A DNA stretch of 64,000 nucleotides, from positions 496,001 to 560,000 of the forward strand of contig CAWBWT010000002.1 of NCBI GenBank assembly GCA_963792675.1, read 5' to 3'. A program made the translations under genes and the position numbers. Positions within the stretch are counted from its first letter, which is position 1. Each line of letters begins with the position of its first letter. Below the pieces are notes generated by a model, which ran no database searches, was not told the DNA's origin, and saw only the letters and a program-made list of their open reading frames with translations. Origin of the DNA: JBBROS01 sp963792675. Its GTDB lineage: Bacteria > Pseudomonadota > Alphaproteobacteria > Acetobacterales > Acetobacteraceae. Of the stretch, positions 1 to 8,569 are shown piece by piece.

Positions 1-18
1 GGGACTGCCGCAAGCCGG

Positions 19-36
19 TTATCCCCGTTATCCTCG
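19..36 (+). promoter_or_regulatory. Tandem DnaA-box-like 9-mers upstream of ppsR
   Basis: Two adjacent 9-mers, TTATCCCCG and TTATCCTCG, lie just upstream of ppsR. Each matches 7 of 9 positions of the DnaA-box consensus TTATCCACA. In Caulobacter and Rickettsia the replication origin lies between hemE and the ppsR (RP001) homologue, so the location fits an origin edge. Only 41 bases precede the gene, so this cannot be settled here. Confidence 0.3.
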
Positions 37-41
37 CTTCC

Positions 42-947
42 ATGGAAACGCCCCGGCTGAACCTGCATTTGGTCTCCGACGCGACGGGGGAGACGCTGAA
101 CAGCATCGCCCGCGCGACCGTGTCGCAGTTCGAGCACGTGTCGATCGCGTATCACCGATGGAGTCTGATCCGCACCCGGTTCCAACTGCATCGCGTGCTC
201 GAGGGGATCGAGGCCGACCCGGGACCGGTGCTGTCGACGGTGATCGACAGGGCGCTGCGCAACGACCTCGAAACCACCTGCGCGCGGCTGGGCGTCAGCG
301 TGGTCAACGTGCTCGATCCGGTGATGGCGTTGCTGCAGGAGCAGAGCGGCGAGCAGGCGCAAAGCCGGCCGGGCCGGCAATACGTGCTCGACGCCGACTA
401 TTTCCGGCGGATCGACGCGATGCATTACGTGCTGGCGCATGACGACGGCCAGGCGCAGGCGGGGATCGCCGAGGCCGACGTGGTGCTGGTGGGGGTGAGC
501 CGAAGCAGCAAGACGCCGACGTCGTTCTATCTGGCCAATCGCGGCGTCAAGGCGGCCAACGTGCCGCTGGTGCCGGGCACGCCGGACCCACCGGGACTGA
601 CGGAACCGGTCTGCCCGGTGGTCGGGTTGACGCTGGACCCGCTCGCCCTGATCGAGATCCGCCGGCATCGGCTGAAGCTGATCGCCGCCGGCACCGAGAC
701 CGGGCGTATCCGCAACGAGCAGACCGACTACGTGGACGTAGACGCGGTCAAGGCGGAGCTGCTGTGGGCGCGGCGGCTGTGCGCCCGGCGTGGCTGGCCG
801 GTGATCGACGTGACCCGGCGGTCGATCGAGGAGACGGCGGCGACCGTGCTGCAGCTGGTGGATGCCTGGCACGACCGGCGGCGGCGCGTGGCGCATGAGG
901 CGAAGCTCGCCGATGCGGCGGCCGTCGCGTCGCCGCCGCCGTCCTGA
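42..947 (+). CDS. ppsR: Pyruvate, phosphate dikinase regulatory protein (PPSR/DUF299 kinase-pyrophosphorylase)
   Basis: This cytoplasmic bifunctional enzyme inactivates pyruvate phosphate dikinase or PEP synthase by ADP-dependent threonine phosphorylation and restores it by Pi-dependent dephosphorylation. The family signature SDATGET is at residues 12-18. The P-loop-like stretch GVSRSSKTPTS is at about 151-161, inside the conserved block that precedes NVPLVPG. The length of 301 residues is normal for the family. The ATG is chosen because MxxLHLVSDATGET is the usual N-terminus. maf follows after 8 bases, so the two are probably co-transcribed, as in many Alphaproteobacteria. The target (dikinase or synthase) cannot be decided from this window. 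Confidence 0.92.
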   Translation: METPRLNLHLVSDATGETLNSIARATVSQFEHVSIAYHRWSLIRTRFQLHRVLEGIEADPGPVLSTVIDRALRNDLETTCARLGVSVVNVLDPVMALLQEQSGEQAQSRPGRQYVLDADYFRRIDAMHYVLAHDDGQAQAGIAEADVVLVGVSRSSKTPTSFYLANRGVKAANVPLVPGTPDPPGLTEPVCPVVGLTLDPLALIEIRRHRLKLIAAGTETGRIRNEQTDYVDVDAVKAELLWARRLCARRGWPVIDVTRRSIEETAATVLQLVDAWHDRRRRVAHEAKLADAAAVASPPPS

Positions 948-955
948 CGCGTGAC

Positions 956-1555
956 ATGATGCAGACCGCGACCGTGATCCTGGCGAGCCAGTCGGCGGCG
1001 CGGGCGGCGCTGCTGCGCGGCGCCGGAGTGGCGTTCGAGGCGCGGCCGGCGCGGGTGGACGAGGCGGCGGTGAAGGCGGCCGGCCGGGCGGAAGGCGCCG
1101 GGCCGGACGACGTGGCGCTGGTGCTGGCCGGGATGAAGGCCGAGCGGGTGCGGGCGCCGGGCCAGGTGGTGATCGGCGCCGACCAGTTGCTCGTGTGCGG
1201 CGATGACTGGTTCGACAAGCCGGACGGCGTCGAGGCAGCCAGGCGGCAGCTGCTGCTGCTGCGCGGGCGCACCCACGAGCTGGTCACCGCGGTCGTGTGC
1301 ACCAAGGATGGCGCCGAGATCTGGCATCACGTGGCCCGGCCGATGCTCACGATGCGGCCGTTTTCCGAAGCGTTTCTCGGCGCCTATCTCGCCGCCGAGG
1401 GCGAGCGGGTGACGGAAAGCGTCGGCGGCTACCGCCTGGAAGGGCCGGGCGTGCAGTTGTTCGACCGGGTCGAGGGTGAGTTCGCCGCCATCCTGGGACT
1501 GCCGCTGCTGCCGCTGCTGGGCTTCCTGCGGCAGCACGGGGTGTTGCCGGCCTAG
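956..1555 (+). CDS. maf: Maf family nucleoside triphosphate pyrophosphatase
   Basis: Maf proteins hydrolyse non-canonical or methylated nucleoside triphosphates to monophosphates (house-cleaning role). The N-terminal family motif ILASQSAARAALL is at residues 8-20 and the catalytic region VIGADQLL at about 72-79. A downstream EGAxVQLFDRVEGEF-like block (here GPGVQLFDRVEGEF) closes the fold. The length of 199 residues is typical. Two ATGs in a row (956 and 959) can serve as start. It follows ppsR directly. The usual next genes aroE, coaE and dnaQ are absent and CoA-transferase genes come next instead. Whether it is the Maf or YceF substrate subtype is not clear. Confidence 0.88.
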   Translation: MMQTATVILASQSAARAALLRGAGVAFEARPARVDEAAVKAAGRAEGAGPDDVALVLAGMKAERVRAPGQVVIGADQLLVCGDDWFDKPDGVEAARRQLLLLRGRTHELVTAVVCTKDGAEIWHHVARPMLTMRPFSEAFLGAYLAAEGERVTESVGGYRLEGPGVQLFDRVEGEFAAILGLPLLPLLGFLRQHGVLPA

Positions 1556-1616
1556 ACTTTTCCGCCGGCGCCCGGCTGTGCGATGGTGCGCGAAGAATGA
1601 CGGGATGGATACGACA

Positions 1617-2363
1617 ATGAAGAAAGTGTTTCCCGACGCGGCGGCGGCGCTGGCCGGGCTGCTGCGCGACGACATGCTGATCCTGGCCGGCGGCTTCGGC
1701 CTGTGCGGTATCCCCGAGGCTTTGATCCTAGCGATCCGCGAAAGCGGGGTGAAAAACCTGACGGTGGTGTCCAACAACGCCGGGATCGACGACGCCGGGC
1801 TCGGCTTGCTGCTGCAGACCCGGCAGATCAAGAAGATGATCAGCAGCTACGTCGGCGAGAATGCCACCTTCGCCAAGCAGTTCCTGGCCGGCGAGCTCGA
1901 GATCGAGTTCAACCCGCAAGGCACGCTGGCCGAGCGCATCCGCGCCGGCGGCGCCGGCATCCCGGCCTTCTTCACCCGCACCGGCGTCGGCACCGCGGTC
2001 GCGGAAGGCAAGGAGGAGCGGGAGTTCGACGGCCACCGCTATATCATGGAGCGCGGCATCTTCGCCGACCTGGCGATCGTGCATGCCTGGAAGGGCGACA
2101 CCGAAGGCAACCTCGTCTACCGGCGCACGGCGCGGAACTTCAACCCGCCGATGGCGACCGCGGCCCGGATGACGGTCGCCGAGGTCGAGCACCTCGTGCA
2201 GCCCGGCGAGATCGACCCCGACGCCATCGTGACGCCGGGCATCTTCGTGCAGCGGCTGGTGCACGTGCCGGCGATGGAGAAGCGGATCGAGCAACGCACC
2301 GTGCGCAAGCGCTCCGAGCCGACCCCGGCCGCGACGGCTGGCGCCGAATCGCTGCCGGCATAG
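1617..2363 (+). CDS. scoA: 3-oxoacid CoA-transferase subunit A
   Basis: Alpha subunit of a class I CoA-transferase that moves CoA from succinyl-CoA to acetoacetate or another 3-oxoacid. The N-terminal glycine-rich CoA-binding motif GGFGLCGIPE is clear, as is the family block NATFAKQFLAGELEIEFNPQGTL (quoted only in part here as ENATFAKQFL). The start MKKVFPDAAAAL fits the family; an in-frame ATG 12 bases upstream (1605) is possible. The longer open frame back to 1476 lies inside maf and is not coding. Subunit B starts 11 bases after the stop, so the two are co-translated. The exact acyl acceptor is inferred from family only. Confidence 0.88.
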   Translation: MKKVFPDAAAALAGLLRDDMLILAGGFGLCGIPEALILAIRESGVKNLTVVSNNAGIDDAGLGLLLQTRQIKKMISSYVGENATFAKQFLAGELEIEFNPQGTLAERIRAGGAGIPAFFTRTGVGTAVAEGKEEREFDGHRYIMERGIFADLAIVHAWKGDTEGNLVYRRTARNFNPPMATAARMTVAEVEHLVQPGEIDPDAIVTPGIFVQRLVHVPAMEKRIEQRTVRKRSEPTPAATAGAESLPA

Positions 2364-2374
2364 GGAGAACGACG

Positions 2375-3031
2375 ATGGCATGGACACGCGACGAGATGGC
2401 GGCCCGGGCGGCGCGGGAGCTGCAGGACGGGATGTACGTGAACCTCGGGATCGGCATCCCGACCCTGGTCGCCAACCACATCCCGCCCGGCATCAACGTG
2501 CAGCTGCATAGCGAGAACGGCATGCTCGGCATCGGCCCGTTCCCGTTCGAAGGGGAAGAGGACGCCGACCTGATCAACGCCGGCAAGCAGACGGTGACGA
2601 TGCTGCCGACCACCTCGATCTTCGACAGCGCGCAGAGCTTCGGCATGATCCGCGGCGGCCATATCGCCATCAGCATCCTGGGCGCGCTGCAGGTGGCGGA
2701 GAACGGCGACCTCGCGAACTGGATGATCCCCGGCAAGATGGTCAAGGGGATGGGCGGCGCCATGGACCTCGTCGCCGGGGTGCCGCGCTGCGTCGTGCTG
2801 ATGGAGCACACGGCGCGCGGCGAGCCCAAGATCCTCAAGCGCTGCAACCTGCCGCTGACCGGGGCGGGCGTCGTCAGCCTGATCGTCACCGACCTCTGCG
2901 TGCTGGAGGTGGACCATCCCGGGCAGGACGGGCTGACGCTGATCGACATGGCGCCTGGGGTGACGGTGGACGAGCTGCGCAGCAAGACTCAGGCTGAGTT
3001 CAAGGTGCGCGAAGGGCTGCGCGCGGCCTGA
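2375..3031 (+). CDS. scoB: 3-oxoacid CoA-transferase subunit B
   Basis: Beta subunit carrying the catalytic glutamate. The motif LHSENGMLGIGPFP at about residues 46-59 contains the Glu (in SENG) that forms the glutamyl-CoA thioester in class I CoA-transferases. NLGIGIPTLVANHI near the N-terminus is the usual family opening. The length of 218 residues is typical. The start ATG follows GGGAGAACGACG, a good ribosome binding site. It forms a two-gene unit with subunit A and ends 67 bases before a tRNA-Ala gene. Confidence 0.9.
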   Translation: MAWTRDEMAARAARELQDGMYVNLGIGIPTLVANHIPPGINVQLHSENGMLGIGPFPFEGEEDADLINAGKQTVTMLPTTSIFDSAQSFGMIRGGHIAISILGALQVAENGDLANWMIPGKMVKGMGGAMDLVAGVPRCVVLMEHTARGEPKILKRCNLPLTGAGVVSLIVTDLCVLEVDHPGQDGLTLIDMAPGVTVDELRSKTQAEFKVREGLRAA

Positions 3032-3098
3032 TTTTATCTTGCGGCGGGGGGTGGCCGGGGCTATAGGCACGCCTCCCGCGCGCCCGCGTTGTGCGATT

Positions 3099-3174
3099 GG
3101 GGCCGTAGCTCAGTTGGGAGAGCGCCTGAATGGCATTCAGGAGGTCAGGGGTTCGATTCCCCTCGGCTCCACCA
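3099..3174 (+). tRNA. tRNA-Ala (anticodon GGC)
   Basis: A 76-nt cloverleaf folds by eye. The acceptor stem GGGGCCG pairs with CGGCTCC, the D stem is GCTC/GAGC, the anticodon stem CCTGA/TCAGG carries loop ATGGCAT with anticodon GGC, and the T stem AGGGG/CCCCT carries loop TTCGATT. The CCA end is encoded. GGC reads the GCC alanine codon, the most used Ala codon in this high-GC genome. A short hairpin (GCGGT/ACCGC, 3179-3197) follows, without a T run. No attachment-site duplication was seen. Confidence 0.95.
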
Positions 3175-3258
3175 AGTCGCGGTTTCGCTAGTACCGCAAG
3201 CGAACTGTAACTAAACTGACGCCGAACGGTCACGGCGCCGCCCGACGAACTGGGACAT

Positions 3259-4095
3259 ATGCGTCTCAGGATCTGGGATCGGGCCGTGCCACTCGCCATC
3301 GAAGTCAACACGCTCCGCAAGACGTTCCGCGGTGGACGACGCTCGCTCGACGTCGCTACGTGGAGCGTGCGCGCCGGTGAGATGGTCGCCCTGATCGGCG
3401 CGTCCGGCTCGGGCAAGAGCACGCTGCTGCGCCATATCGCGGGACTGACGATCGCCGACCGCGGCAGCGGCGCGGTGCTTGTGGGCGGGGCTTGCGTGCA
3501 GCGGGACGGCCGCATGTCGGGCGGGGTGCGGCGCGTGCGGGCCGGGATCGGGGTGGTGTTCCAGCAATTCAACTTGGTCGCCCGCCTGCCGGTGCTGACC
3601 AACGTGCTGCTGGGCGCGCTGGGCCGGCTGCCGCTGTGGCGCACTTTGCCGGGCTGGTTTCCCGAGGCCGAACGCGTGCGTGCGCTCGAAGCGCTGAGCC
3701 GTGTCGGCATCCGCGAGCAGGCCTGGCAGCGCGCCGGCACGCTGAGCGGCGGGCAGCAGCAGCGGGCGGCGATCGCCCGCACCCTGGTGCAGGGCGCGCG
3801 CGTGGTGCTGGCCGACGAGCCGATCGCCTCGCTCGACCCGGAAAGCAGCCGGCGGGTGATGGAAACGCTGGCCGAGCTCAACCGGCGGGACGGCATCACG
3901 GTCGTGGTGTCGCTGCACCAGGTCGAGTTTGCCGTCCGCTACTGCTCGAGGGTGGTGGCGCTGCGGCAAGGCCGCATCCTGTACGACGGCCCGGCCGCCG
4001 GCCTCACGCAGACGGTCCTTGCCGAGGTCTACGGGTCGGAGCTGCCGGCCGTCACGGCGCCGGGCGTCGACGAGACGGCGCTCGTTCCGGCCTGA
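3259..4095 (+). CDS. phnC: Phosphonate ABC transporter ATP-binding protein PhnC
   Basis: Cytoplasmic ATPase of a phosphonate importer. Walker A GASGSGKS is at about residues 47-54, a Q-loop FQQFNLV follows, and the signature LSGGQQQRAAIAR precedes Walker B VVLADEPIASLDP and the H-loop region VSLHQ. FNLVARLPVLTNVLLG is typical of PhnC. The start at ATG 3259 gives nine extra residues; a GTG at 3286 is an alternative that better matches family length. phnD begins 26 bases after the stop. No C-P lyase genes are nearby, so this may serve phosphonate, phosphite or organophosphate uptake. Confidence 0.88.
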   Translation: MRLRIWDRAVPLAIEVNTLRKTFRGGRRSLDVATWSVRAGEMVALIGASGSGKSTLLRHIAGLTIADRGSGAVLVGGACVQRDGRMSGGVRRVRAGIGVVFQQFNLVARLPVLTNVLLGALGRLPLWRTLPGWFPEAERVRALEALSRVGIREQAWQRAGTLSGGQQQRAAIARTLVQGARVVLADEPIASLDPESSRRVMETLAELNRRDGITVVVSLHQVEFAVRYCSRVVALRQGRILYDGPAAGLTQTVLAEVYGSELPAVTAPGVDETALVPA

Positions 4096-4121
4096 CGCCC
4101 ATCCATCGAAGGAGAACGACC

Positions 4122-5123
4122 ATGCTGACCATCACCCGTCGCGCCGCCCTGTTCGGGCTGCCGTTGCTGGCGACTGCGGCCCGCGCCGCCGAGCCGAGCG
4201 AGCTCAATTTCGGCATCGTCTCGACCGAAGGCGCCTCGGTGCTGAAGTCGCAATGGACGCCGTTCCTGGAGGACATGCAGAAGGCGGTCGGCGTCAAGGT
4301 GAACGGGTTCTACCCGTCCGATTATGCCGGCGTGATCGAGGCGATGCGCTTCGACAAGGTGCAGGTCGCCTGGTACGGCAATGCGTCGGCGATCCAGGCG
4401 GTCGACCGGGCCGACGGCGAGGTGTTCGCGCAGAAGACCTACGCGGACGGCTCCAAGGGCTATTACTCGCTGCTGATCGTCAACAAGGACAGCCCCTACC
4501 AGTCGCTTCCGGACCTACTGAAGGCGGCGCCGGGGACGCTGAACTTCGGCAACGGCGACCCGAACAGCACGTCGGGCTTCCTGATCCCGAGCTACTATGC
4601 CTGGGCGAAGAACAACGTCGATATCCGCAAGTTCTTCAAGAACGTCGTCTCCTCCAACCACGAGACCAACCTGCTCGCGGTCGCCAACAAGCAGGTGGAC
4701 GTCGCCACCAACAATACCGAGGATTTCGAGAAGTTCGCCAAGTCGCAGCCGGCTCGGGCGGCCAACATCCGTCCGATCTGGAAAAGCCCGATCATCCCGG
4801 CCGACCCGATCGTGTGGCGCCGTGACCTGCCGCCGGCGCTGAAGGAGAAGGTGCGCGGGTTCTTCCTCGCTTACGGCACCGACCGGCCGGGGGCCGACGT
4901 CGCGCACGAGAAGAAGGTGCTGGCCGACCTCGGTGGCTGGGGCAGCTTCATCGCCAGCAGCAATGCGCAGCTGCTGCCGGTGCGCCAGGTTGCCGCGTTC
5001 AAGGACAAGCTGGCGCTCGAGGCCAGCACCACCGTGTCGGCGGACGAGAAGGCGAAGAAGATCGGCGAGATCGACGCCCGTCTGAAGGCGCTGGATGCGG
5101 AGATGGCCAAGGTCGGCAGTTGA
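4122..5123 (+). CDS. phnD: Phosphonate ABC transporter substrate-binding protein PhnD
   Basis: Periplasmic binding protein of the phnCDE importer. It has a twin-Arg-like N-terminus (TRRAALFGLPLLATAARA) with likely cleavage near residue 25, then LNFGIVSTEG and the ligand-region blocks FYPSDYAGVIEAMRF and VAWYGNASAIQA. FGNGDPNSTSGFLIP is a PhnD hallmark. The length of 333 residues is normal. The start follows GAAGGAGAACGACC. The last 21 bases are imperfectly repeated just after the stop (see repeat at 5103). The ligand spectrum is not predictable by eye. Confidence 0.9.
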   Translation: MLTITRRAALFGLPLLATAARAAEPSELNFGIVSTEGASVLKSQWTPFLEDMQKAVGVKVNGFYPSDYAGVIEAMRFDKVQVAWYGNASAIQAVDRADGEVFAQKTYADGSKGYYSLLIVNKDSPYQSLPDLLKAAPGTLNFGNGDPNSTSGFLIPSYYAWAKNNVDIRKFFKNVVSSNHETNLLAVANKQVDVATNNTEDFEKFAKSQPARAANIRPIWKSPIIPADPIVWRRDLPPALKEKVRGFFLAYGTDRPGADVAHEKKVLADLGGWGSFIASSNAQLLPVRQVAAFKDKLALEASTTVSADEKAKKIGEIDARLKALDAEMAKVGS

Positions 5124-5155
5124 CCGCGGCCGCCATGTCCAAGGCCGGCGGTTGA
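5103..5155 (+). repeat. Imperfect 21-bp direct duplication at the phnD 3' end
   Basis: ATGGCCAAGGTCGGCAGTTG (5103-5122, then A) recurs as ATGTCCAAGGCCGGCGGTTG (5135-5154, then A), 18 of 21 bases identical, separated by 11 bases. The first copy encodes the PhnD C-terminus MAKVGS-stop. The second would encode MSKAGG-stop and lies between phnD and phnE. It looks like a small tandem duplication, or a relic of an earlier longer phnD tail. Confidence 0.6.
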
Positions 5156-5156
5156 G

Positions 5157-5954
5157 GTGAGCCAAGCATCGCTCGGCGCCGATCCCGGATCCCGCGCGCG
5201 GGGCCCGGGATTGCCGCGCTTGCTGGGCCTTGCCGCCGTGCTGCTGGTGCTGGCGTGGTCCTATAACGGGGCCGGCATCAAGCCGTGGGACCTCGTCAAG
5301 TACAGCGGCAACATCGCCACGCTGGGGGCGGAGTTCTGGCCGCCCGACTTCCACGACTGGCGCATGTACCTGGACGAGACGCTGCTCACGCTGCAGATCG
5401 CGATCTGGGGCACCGGCCTCGCCATCGTCTGCGCCGTGCCGTGCGGCCTGATGTGCGCTGGCAACATCGCGCCGTGGTGGATCGCTCAGCCGACAAGGCG
5501 GCTGATGGACATGTTCCGCAGCATCAACGAGCTGGTGTTCGCGATGCTGTTCGTGGTGGCGGTCGGCCTCGGCCCGTTCGCCGGGGTGCTGGCGTTGTGG
5601 GTGCACACGACCGGTATCCTCGCCAAGCTGTTCGCCGAAGCGGTCGAGGCGATCGACCCGCAGCCGGTCGAGGGCGTGCGGGCGACCGGCGCGCGCGGCA
5701 TCGAGGAGATCGTCTACGGCGTGATCCCGCAGGTGATGCCGCTCTGGGTAAGTTTCTCGCTGTATCGGTTCGAGAGCAACGTGCGGTCCGCGTCGGTGAT
5801 CGGGCTGGTCGGCGCCGGCGGCATCGGCCAGGTGCTGTGGGAGATCATCCGGGCGTTCCGTTTCCAGGAAACCTGCGCGGTGATGCTGATCATCGTCGTG
5901 ACGGTGACGTTGATCGACGGCTTGTCGCAGCAGTTGCGGCGGATGTTTATCTGA
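5157..5954 (+). CDS. phnE: Phosphonate ABC transporter permease PhnE
   Basis: Inner-membrane permease of the phnCDE importer. The hydrophobic segments include an N-terminal anchor (LLGLAAVLLVLAWSY), the segment LTLQIAIWGTGLAIVCAVPCG, and C-terminal helices ending in VMLIIVVTVTLIDGLS. The EAA loop reads GVRATGARGIEEIVYGVIPQ at about residues 175-194 and contacts PhnC. The length of 265 residues is typical. The start is GTG 5157, just downstream of GAG and 33 bases after phnD. It is a single permease gene, not the phnE1/phnE2 pair seen elsewhere. Confidence 0.88.
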   Translation: MSQASLGADPGSRARGPGLPRLLGLAAVLLVLAWSYNGAGIKPWDLVKYSGNIATLGAEFWPPDFHDWRMYLDETLLTLQIAIWGTGLAIVCAVPCGLMCAGNIAPWWIAQPTRRLMDMFRSINELVFAMLFVVAVGLGPFAGVLALWVHTTGILAKLFAEAVEAIDPQPVEGVRATGARGIEEIVYGVIPQVMPLWVSFSLYRFESNVRSASVIGLVGAGGIGQVLWEIIRAFRFQETCAVMLIIVVTVTLIDGLSQQLRRMFI

Positions 5955-6103
5955 GGCCTCGGAAGCGGCGCTGAGACGGGCGCCTGCCCTCAAGTCCCTT
6001 CAGCGACGGCAGGCGGCATATTGCCGGATCGGCGACCGGTCGCGTATCTCGGACCTAGCTGGCAGCGGCGCTGCCCGAGTCCGAGGCGGCAGGGAGAACC
6101 ATC

Positions 6104-7613
6104 ATGCGGATGATCGCGGCCGTGCTGGCGCTGTGTGCGATGTCGGCCGCGTCCGAGGCGCGGGTGGTGCGGCTGGAGATCGCCTCGACGCAACCCTATG
6201 GCAGCTTCGGGTCCGGCGAGTTCGTCCGCACCGAGGGCCGGGTGGTGGGCGAGCTGTCGCCCGACGAGCCGATCCCCGGGCTGCAGCAGGCCGCCCGCAC
6301 CGACCGCGGGACGGTCGCCTATGCCTCGCCGTTCGTGCTGATCCGGCCGCGCGACCCGTTGGGCGGCAACGGCGCGCTGCTGTTCGACGTTGCCAACCGC
6401 GGGCGGGCCATCTCGCACGCACTTTACAACAGCCCGCGGGCGGTGCCGCTGCCGATCGGGTCGCTCGAGGCTGGGACCGGGTTCCTCGAGGTGCGCGGCT
6501 TCAGCACGGTGACGGCGTCGTGGGAGCTGGGCACCGGGATCGAGTTGCCGGGTCATGCGGGCGCCGATGGCAAGACCGTCTATGCCGAGGGCGTCGGCTT
6601 GGCGGTGATCCGCGACCTCACGGACTTCCTGCGCAACGCCGCGCATGACGACGCCGGTACGCCCAACCCGCTGGCCGGGCGGATCAGCCGCACGCTCGTG
6701 GTCGGCTACTCGCAGACGGCGCGGCTGCTGAAGACGATGCTGATCGAGGGGTTCAACCAGGTGGACGGGCACCGGGTGTTCGACGGCATGCACATCCAGG
6801 CTAGCGCCGGCGGCCGGGCGGCGATCCTGGCGGAGAACCCGGGGCCGCAATCCAGCAGCTTCTTTACGCCGCGCTTCACCGACCCGGATTGGCGCGGCGT
6901 GCACGAGCCGCCATTCACCTGGGCCGACATCGTCGCCGCCGCGTCGGCCCGCGGCGCAGGTGCCGCCGCGCATGCTGGTGACCAACATGACAACCGACTA
7001 TTTCAGCATCCGCGCCTCGCTGGCGCGGACCGGCCCCGGCGGCACCGAAGACGTGGCGATCCCGGCCAACGTGCGGGTCTACGACGTGGCGGGTGCGTCC
7101 CACGAGCGCAGCCTGGCGCCGGGCTGCGAAAAGCAGCGCGACACGCTGGACTGGTCGCCGGTGATGCGGGCGACGCTGGCGAACCTCGACGCCTGGGTTG
7201 GCCACAACCAGCCGCCGCCGCCGACCGTGCTGATGCCGCTGGAGCCGCGGCCGGAGGAGCCGGCCGTGCTGCAGGCGCCCAAGCATCTGCCCGGTGCGGT
7301 GGTGCAGGTGCCGAAGCAGGCCGACGACGGCAACTTCCTGGGCGGCGTACGGCTGCCGGACGTGGCGGCGCCGCTGGGCGTGTACGGGCAGCAGAACCTG
7401 CCGTTGTCGGACCGCTCCTGCAACCTGAGCGGCAGCTTCGTCGCCTTCACGCCGGAGCAGGTGCACGCCCGCTACAAGGACCATGCCGCCTACCTGGAGC
7501 AGATCCGTGCCGCCACCCGCGCCTTGCTGCGGCAACGTCTGCTGCTGCCGGTGGACGCGGCCGTGATCATCGACGCGGCCGCTTCCGTGCCGGGGTTCGA
7601 GCCGACCAAGTAG
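6104..7613 (+). pseudogene. Alpha/beta hydrolase domain protein, broken by a +1 frameshift
   Basis: A secreted or periplasmic hydrolase-like protein in two frames. The first frame (from ATG 6104) has a signal peptide (MIAAVLALCAMSAASEA) and the nucleophile-elbow-like VVGYSQTAR at about residues 202-210. Near base 6955 the homologous text moves to the next frame (RMLVTNMTTDYFSIRASL) and runs to the stop at 7613. One surplus base in GCGGCGCAGG (6951-6960) would explain it. It resembles the large alpha/beta-hydrolase domain family (Abhydrolase_10) of unknown substrate. The first frame stays open into the next gene, which would give an artificial fusion. It may be a base-call error, not true decay. 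Confidence 0.65.
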
Positions 7614-7621
7614 GCAGGCGC

Positions 7622-8569
7622 ATGGCTCGCCCCGCCGTCGCCGCGGGCACCCCGATGCCTGACGACTTCGTCCGCGGCGCCGCGCTGATGCTGGCCGCCA
7701 CGCTGCTGTTCTCGCTGTCGGACACGATGGCCAAGTACATCACCCAGAGCGTGCCGGCGGTGCAGCTCGCCGCCATACGCTATGCGGTGTTCGTGCTGAT
7801 GGCCGCGAGCCCGCTGCTGCGCAATCGCCGCACCTCGATGCGCAGCCGGCGGCCGCTGCTGCAGGTGGTGCGCGGGGTCAGCGTGCTGGGGAGTGCGGTG
7901 TGCTTCATCCTGTCGCTCGCGAATTTGCCGATCGCCGAGGCGACGGCGATCAACTTCATCACCCCGCTGCTGATCACCGCGCTGGCCGTGCCCGTGCTGG
8001 GCGAGGTGGTGCGGCCCCAGGGCTGGATCGCGGTCGGCATCGGCTTCGTCGGCATGCTCGTCGTGGTCCGACCCGGCATGGGCGGGCTGCATCCGGCGGC
8101 GCTGCTGGTGCTGCTGTCGTCCTTGTTCTGGAGCATTGCGATGCTGGTCACGCGGCAGCTCGCCGGGATCGAGCGCACCGCGGTGACGCTGCTGTGGAGC
8201 GCCGGCACCGGGTTCGTGCTGCTGCTGGCGGCGTTGCCGTTCTTTCTGACGCCGATGACGTGGCCGCTGGTCTGGCTGTCGGTGGTGCTGGGGGTGATCG
8301 CCTCGTCGGGGCAGTGGCTGGCGGTGCTGGCCTATCGGCAGGCGCGGGCGACGGTGTTGGCTCCGCTGGGCTACGCGCAGCTCATCTGGTCGTCCGCGCT
8401 GGGGTTTGCGGCGTTTGGCAACGTGCCGGACCGCTGGGTGCTGGCGGGCGCGGTGATCATTGCGCTGAGCGGCTTCTACGTCGTGCAGCTCGAGCGCCGG
8501 CGGGTCGCGCAGCTTGCCGCGGTCACCGCCCCTGGAACACCGGTGGCCGCCGCTCCGCCATCGCCTTGA
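7622..8569 (+). CDS. DMT/EamA family transporter
   Basis: Inner-membrane exporter with about ten hydrophobic helices in two EamA repeats (drug/metabolite transporter superfamily). Repeat one starts at GAALMLAATLLFSLSDTMAK and ends near GFVGMLVVVRPG. Repeat two starts near PAALLVLLSSLFWSIAMLVT and ends at IIALSGFYVVQLE. The length of 315 residues is typical. The ATG at 7622 is nine bases after the previous stop; the inner ATG at 7655 is an alternative. The substrate is unknown. It converges on the enoyl-CoA hydratase gene, overlapping it by 47 bases at the 3' ends. Confidence 0.85.
   Translation: MARPAVAAGTPMPDDFVRGAALMLAATLLFSLSDTMAKYITQSVPAVQLAAIRYAVFVLMAASPLLRNRRTSMRSRRPLLQVVRGVSVLGSAVCFILSLANLPIAEATAINFITPLLITALAVPVLGEVVRPQGWIAVGIGFVGMLVVVRPGMGGLHPAALLVLLSSLFWSIAMLVTRQLAGIERTAVTLLWSAGTGFVLLLAALPFFLTPMTWPLVWLSVVLGVIASSGQWLAVLAYRQARATVLAPLGYAQLIWSSALGFAAFGNVPDRWVLAGAVIIALSGFYVVQLERRRVAQLAAVTAPGTPVAAAPPSP

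Noticed and set aside
3099..3260. tRNA-Ala as an integration site for a mobile island
   Set aside because: No integrase, no direct repeat of the tRNA 3' end and no composition change was found downstream.
4515..5993. A 492-codon minus-strand frame over phnD and phnE
   Set aside because: It is composed of Arg/His/Gln-rich text without motifs; phnD and phnE match families over their full length.
6104..8569. A genuine hydrolase-transporter fusion protein of 821 residues
   Set aside because: The segment between about 6955 and 7621 in this frame is Arg/Ala/Gly-rich nonsense, while the hydrolase sequence continues in the next frame with its own stop before the transporter's ATG.
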